Part shown: in pieces, positions 60,295 through 64,000 of the stretch | Position numbering within the stretch: the first letter of the stretch is position 1 | How the letters are laid out: each line of letters begins with the position of its first letter | DNA from: Thauera phenolivorans | GTDB taxonomy: Bacteria > Pseudomonadota > Gammaproteobacteria > Burkholderiales > Rhodocyclaceae | Length of the DNA stretch: 64,000 bases | Assembly (NCBI RefSeq): GCF_001696715.1 | Contig: NZ_MBFM01000004.1 | Span: forward strand, 1 to 64,000 | Direction of reading: 5' to 3' | Notes under the pieces: model-generated | What the model saw: the letters and a program-made list of their open reading frames with translations, nothing else | The model's database searches: none | What the model was told of the DNA's origin: nothing | Program-made: the position numbers and the translations under genes

Positions 60295-61062
60295 ATGAGC
60301 GAGTTCGTCCTCGAAACGGCGGGCCTCACCAAGGAATTCAAGGGCTTCGTCGCAGTCTCCGACGTCAACCTCAAGGTGCGCCGCGGCACCATCCATGCGC
60401 TGATCGGCCCCAACGGTGCGGGCAAGACCACGGTCTTCAACCTGCTCACCAAATTCCTCACCCCGAGCGCCGGCACGATTCACTTCGAGGGCCGCGACAT
60501 CACCCACGAGGCGCCCGCGCTCACCGCGCGCCGCGGCATGGTGCGCTCCTTCCAGATCTCGGCCACCTTCCCCAATCTCACCGCGCTCGAGAACGTGCGC
60601 ATCGGCCTCCAGCGCAGGCTCGGCAAGCATTTCCACTTCTGGCGTTCGACGAAGTCGCTCGCCGCGCTCGACGACCAGGCGATGGCCCTGCTCGAGTCGG
60701 TCGATCTGGCGCAGTTCGCCCACACGGTCACCGCCGAGATGCCCTACGGCCGCAAGCGCGCGCTCGAGTTCGCCACCACGCTCGCGCTCGAGCCGAGCAT
60801 GATGCTGCTCGACGAGCCGACCCAGGGCATGGGACACGAGGACATCGGCCGCGTGGTCGAGGTCATCCGCAAGGCCGCTGCCAACCGCACCATCCTGATG
60901 GTCGAACACAATCTGTCGGTGGTCGCCGACCTGTGCGACCGCATCACCGTGCTCACCCGCGGCAGCATCCTCGCCGAGGGCGACTACGCCGAGGTGTCGA
61001 AGAACCCGAAGGTGCTCGAGGCCTACGTCGGCTCCGAGGACATGAGCGACGCCCACCACTGA
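60295..61062 (+). CDS. livG: ABC transporter ATP-binding protein, LivG type
   Basis: The 255-residue ATPase powers uptake of branched-chain amino acids or a related substrate. It shows Walker A GPNGAGKTT, the Q-loop FQISATFPNLT, the variant signature MPYGRKRALEFA (in place of LSGGQ-type), Walker B MLLDEPTQGMG and the switch histidine in VEHNLSVV. The length is normal for LivG. It is followed by livF after 17 bases. Confidence 0.9.
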   Translation: MSEFVLETAGLTKEFKGFVAVSDVNLKVRRGTIHALIGPNGAGKTTVFNLLTKFLTPSAGTIHFEGRDITHEAPALTARRGMVRSFQISATFPNLTALENVRIGLQRRLGKHFHFWRSTKSLAALDDQAMALLESVDLAQFAHTVTAEMPYGRKRALEFATTLALEPSMMLLDEPTQGMGHEDIGRVVEVIRKAAANRTILMVEHNLSVVADLCDRITVLTRGSILAEGDYAEVSKNPKVLEAYVGSEDMSDAHH

Positions 61063-61079
61063 GCCGGAGCCGCCCCACA

Positions 61080-61802
61080 ATGACCAGCGCCTTCCAGCCC
61101 CGCCCCGAGATGCTGCGCCTGCAGGACCTGCACGCCTTCTACGGCGAGTCCCACATCCTGCACGGCATCGACCTGCGGGTGATGCGGGGCGAATGCGTCA
61201 CCCTGCTCGGCCGCAACGGCGCCGGCCGCTCGACCACGCTGAAGGCCATCCTCGGCCTGGTGGGCCGGCGCACCGGTTCGGTCATGGTCAATGGCAAGGA
61301 AGTCATCGGCGAACCGACCCACCGCATGGCGCAGCACGGCATCGGCTACGTGCCCGAGGAGCGCGCGATCTTCGCCTCCCTCAGCGCCGAGGAGAACCTG
61401 CTGCTGCCGCCCCAGGTGTCGAGCGGCGGGCTGTCGGTCGACGAGATCTACGCGATGTTTCCCAACCTGCACGAGCGCCGCGCCAGCCCCGGCTCGAAGC
61501 TCTCGGGCGGCGAGCAGCAGATGCTGGCGATGGCGCGCGTACTGCGCACCGGGGCGCGCCTGCTCCTGCTCGACGAGATCACCGAGGGCCTCGCGCCGGT
61601 GATCGTCAGGAAGCTCGGCGAGGTCATCGTCGAGCTGAAGTCGCGCGGCTTCACGATCGTGATGGTGGAGCAGAACTTCCGCTTCGCCGCACCGCTCGCC
61701 GACCGGCACTACGTGCTCGAGCACGGCGAGATCATCGCCACCATTCCGGCCGAGGAACTCCCCGGGCGGATGGCGTGGCTGCATCAGACGCTCGGGGTCT
61801 GA
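61080..61802 (+). CDS. livF: ABC transporter ATP-binding protein, LivF type, with Arg in Walker A
   Basis: The 240-residue protein is the second ATPase of the transporter. It shows the signature LSGGEQQMLAMARVL, Walker B LLLLDEITEGLAP and the switch histidine replaced in the usual VEQNF manner of LivF. The Walker A reads GRNGAGRST, with R50 where nearly all ATPases have lysine. Binding of ATP may still occur, but activity could be reduced. The ATG at 61080 was chosen from family length. Confidence 0.88.
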   Translation: MTSAFQPRPEMLRLQDLHAFYGESHILHGIDLRVMRGECVTLLGRNGAGRSTTLKAILGLVGRRTGSVMVNGKEVIGEPTHRMAQHGIGYVPEERAIFASLSAEENLLLPPQVSSGGLSVDEIYAMFPNLHERRASPGSKLSGGEQQMLAMARVLRTGARLLLLDEITEGLAPVIVRKLGEVIVELKSRGFTIVMVEQNFRFAAPLADRHYVLEHGEIIATIPAEELPGRMAWLHQTLGV

Positions 61803-61837
61803 CCCGCGCGAGCAGAACCATACCAACGGAGACAACG

Positions 61838-63052
61838 ATGCACGTTCGCAAACTGCTCACCCTCGCCTGCACCGCAGCCTTCGCCGCCTTCGCCGGCGGC
61901 GCGCACGCACAGATCTCGGGCGACACGGTCAAGGTCGGCGTCCTCACCGACATGTCGGGCACCTACTCCGACCTCGCCGGCGCCGGTGCGGTGCTCGCCA
62001 CCCAGATGGCGATCGACGACTTCGTCGCCGCCGAGAAGCCCGACTTCAAGGTCGAGCTGGTCTCCGCCGACCACCAGAACAAGGCCGACATCGCCTCCAA
62101 CAAGGCGCGCGAGTGGTTCGAGCGCGAGGGCGTCGACACCGTCACCGAGCTGGTGTCGACCACGACCGCGCTGGCGGTGATGAAGGTGGCCAAGGAAATG
62201 AACCGGATCACGCTGATGAGCGGCCCGGGGTCGACGCCGATCACCAACGAACAGTGCACCGACCTCAACGTGCACTACACCTACGACACCTACGCGCTCG
62301 CCAACGGCACCGCCAAGGCGGTGACCCAGCAGGGTGGCGACAGCTGGTTCTTCCTCACTGCCGACTACGCCTTCGGCCAGGCGCTCGAGAAGGACTCCTC
62401 CTCGGTCGTGACCGCCACCGGCGGCAAGGTGCTCGGCTCGGTGCGCCACCCCTTCCCCGCCTCCGACTTCTCCTCCTTCCTGCTTCAGGCACAGGCCTCG
62501 GGCGCCAAGATCATCGGCCTGGCCAACGCCGGCGCCGACACCACCAACGCGATCAAGCAGGCGGCCGAGTTCGGCATCACGCCCAAGCAGCAGCTCGCCG
62601 GCCTGCTGATGTTCATCTCCGACGTGCATTCGCTCGGCCTCAAGAACACCCAGGGCATGTACCTCACCACCGGCTTCTACTGGGACCTCAATGAAGACAC
62701 CCGCGCCTGGTCGCAGCGCTACTTCGAAAAGCAGAAGCGGATGCCGACGATGGTGCAGGCCGGTCAATACTCGTCGGTCATGCACTACCTGAAGGCGGTG
62801 AAGGCGGCGGGCACCGATGAGGCGGGCAAGGTCATGGCGCAGATGAAGTCGACCCCGATCAACGACTTCTTCGCCACCAACGGCCGCATCCGCGACGACG
62901 GCCGCATGGTGCACGACATGTACCTCGCGCAGGTGAAGTCGCCGGCGGAATCGAAGGGTCCGTGGGACTACTACCACATCCGCCAGACCATCCCGGCGGA
63001 CGAGGCCTTCCAGCCGCTGTCCGAGTCGCGCTGCCCGCTGGTGAAGAAGTGA
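61838..63052 (+). CDS. livK: ABC transporter substrate-binding protein, LivK type
   Basis: The 404-residue periplasmic protein has a signal peptide ending in GGAHA. A type I periplasmic-binding fold follows: VKVGVLTDMSGTYSDLAGAG, ELVSTTTALAVMKVAKEM and FSSFLLQAQASGAKIIGLAN. The substrate is a branched-chain amino acid or another small carboxylate; the exact ligand cannot be told. GGAGACA precedes the ATG. It lies within the same transporter operon. Confidence 0.9.
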   Translation: MHVRKLLTLACTAAFAAFAGGAHAQISGDTVKVGVLTDMSGTYSDLAGAGAVLATQMAIDDFVAAEKPDFKVELVSADHQNKADIASNKAREWFEREGVDTVTELVSTTTALAVMKVAKEMNRITLMSGPGSTPITNEQCTDLNVHYTYDTYALANGTAKAVTQQGGDSWFFLTADYAFGQALEKDSSSVVTATGGKVLGSVRHPFPASDFSSFLLQAQASGAKIIGLANAGADTTNAIKQAAEFGITPKQQLAGLLMFISDVHSLGLKNTQGMYLTTGFYWDLNEDTRAWSQRYFEKQKRMPTMVQAGQYSSVMHYLKAVKAAGTDEAGKVMAQMKSTPINDFFATNGRIRDDGRMVHDMYLAQVKSPAESKGPWDYYHIRQTIPADEAFQPLSESRCPLVKK

Positions 63053-63136
63053 TGCCCGCCGGCGTCCGCCCGGCCTGATCCGATCCACCACGACGCGCCG
63101 GGGACGACACACCGTCCCCGGCGCGGGAGCCGCGCC

Positions 63137-64000
63137 ATGGAAATCTTCGGGGTACCGAGCGCGCTGTTCGGCAGCCAGCTGCTGATCGGCCTGATCAACG
63201 GTTCCTTCTACGCCATTCTGAGCCTCGGCCTGGCGATCATCTTCGGCCTGCTCAACATCATCAACTTCGCCCACGGCGCCCAGTACATGATGGGCGCCTT
63301 CGTCGCCTGGATCGCGCTCACCCGCTTCGGCATCAACTACTGGGCCGCGCTGCTGCTGTCGCCGCTGCTGATCGGCCTGCTCGGCGTCGTCCTCGAACGG
63401 ACCATGCTGCGCAAGCTGTACAAGCTCGACCATCTCTACGGCCTGTTGCTGACCTTCGGCCTGGCGCTGATCTTCGAGGGCCTGTTCCGCGACCAGTACG
63501 GCATCTCCGGTCAGAGCTACGACGTGCCCGAGCTGCTGCAGGGCGGCATCAACCTCGGCTTCATGTTCCTGCCGATCTACCGCGCCTGGGTGGTGGTCGC
63601 CGCGCTCACGGTGTGCTTCGGCACCTGGTTCATGATCGAGAAGACCAAGCTCGGCGCCTACCTGCGCGCGGGCACCGAGAACCCGCAGATCGTCCAGGCG
63701 CTCGGCATCAACGTGCCGCTGCTGATCACCTTCACCTACGGCTACGGCGTGGCGCTCGCCGCCTTCGCCGGAGTGCTCGCCGCCCCGATCTACCAGGTCA
63801 GCCCGATGATGGGCTCGAACCTCATCATCGTCGTCTTCGCGGTGGTCGTCATCGGCGGCATGGGTTCGATCATGGGTTCGATCGTCACCGGCCTCGGCCT
63901 CGGCCTGATCGAGGGCCTGACCCGGGTCTTCTACCCCGAGGCCTCCGCGGTCGTCGTCTTCGTCATCATGGTGATCGTGCTGCTGGTCCGGCCCGCCGGA
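63137..64000 (+). CDS. livH: ABC transporter permease, LivH type (cut by window edge)
   Basis: The first 288 residues of the inner-membrane permease are present, almost the whole protein. They contain the characteristic LINGSFYAILSLGLAIIFGL and NFAHGAQYMMGAF, and the GTENPQIVQALGINV coupling loop that contacts the ATPase. It has about eight hydrophobic segments. The start ATG lies after CGGGAGCCGCGCC. A livM-type partner is expected just outside the window. Confidence 0.9.
   Translation, partial: MEIFGVPSALFGSQLLIGLINGSFYAILSLGLAIIFGLLNIINFAHGAQYMMGAFVAWIALTRFGINYWAALLLSPLLIGLLGVVLERTMLRKLYKLDHLYGLLLTFGLALIFEGLFRDQYGISGQSYDVPELLQGGINLGFMFLPIYRAWVVVAALTVCFGTWFMIEKTKLGAYLRAGTENPQIVQALGINVPLLITFTYGYGVALAAFAGVLAAPIYQVSPMMGSNLIIVVFAVVVIGGMGSIMGSIVTGLGLGLIEGLTRVFYPEASAVVVFVIMVIVLLVRPAG

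Overview
The window is chromosomal DNA of a high-GC betaproteobacterium. The gene content (rpsU-dnaG-rpoD-tRNA-Ile2, thyA-folA, leuS-lptE-holA, a KdgT-free sugar-poor set of housekeeping genes, a livGFKH-type transporter) and protein styles fit Rhodocyclales of the Thauera/Azoarcus type. That placement is inference from family resemblance, not from a database search.

Layout. 1-2178: two insertion sequence remnants, an IS1634-type transposase running off the left edge and an IS66 element that has kept tnpC and its right inverted repeat but lost tnpA and most of tnpB. 2230-7804: a complete rRNA operon on the minus strand (16S, tRNA-Ile, tRNA-Ala, 23S, 5S) with tandem promoters, two boxA sites, a long spacer hairpin and a terminator. 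7879-31589: housekeeping genes, including a PilZ protein, thyA-folA, a Lys/Arg/Orn decarboxylase, dcd, apbC, an OmpA-like lipoprotein, metG, a SulP transporter with acylphosphatase, dnaE, a quinone oxidoreductase, an OMPLA-type phospholipase, maeB, a lone ParA and uvrD. 31918-47082: a small unknown protein, leuS-lptE-holA, proA-ogt-xerD, ybaK, an H-NS-like protein, folB, plsY, tsaD, and the rpsU-dnaG-rpoD macromolecular synthesis operon ending at tRNA-Ile2(CAU).

47035-55501: an integrated mobile element in the 3' end of tRNA-Ile2. It is bounded by 98-bp direct repeats (two mismatches) that lie 8,369 bp apart. Almost everything in it reads on the minus strand: tyrosine integrase, an unknown 206-aa protein, a small helix-turn-helix protein, two small unknown proteins, a PriCT/TOPRIM/RepA-like primase-helicase, a dense array of TTCCCG/CGGGAA repeats, a 71-aa protein, an HK97-fold major capsid protein and small cysteine-rich proteins. 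No terminase, portal, protease, tail or lysis gene is visible. This looks like a compact capsid-encoding phage satellite or a strongly reduced prophage, and it is the most interesting object in the window.

55546-64000: the chromosome resumes with glk, then an operon-like set of a zinc-ribbon membrane protein and a TAXI-type periplasmic receptor that share a C-terminal C-x6-LGLC motif, an exported aldo/keto reductase, a small membrane protein, and a branched-chain-amino-acid-type ABC transporter (livG, livF, livK, start of livH) cut by the right edge. No CRISPR array was seen.
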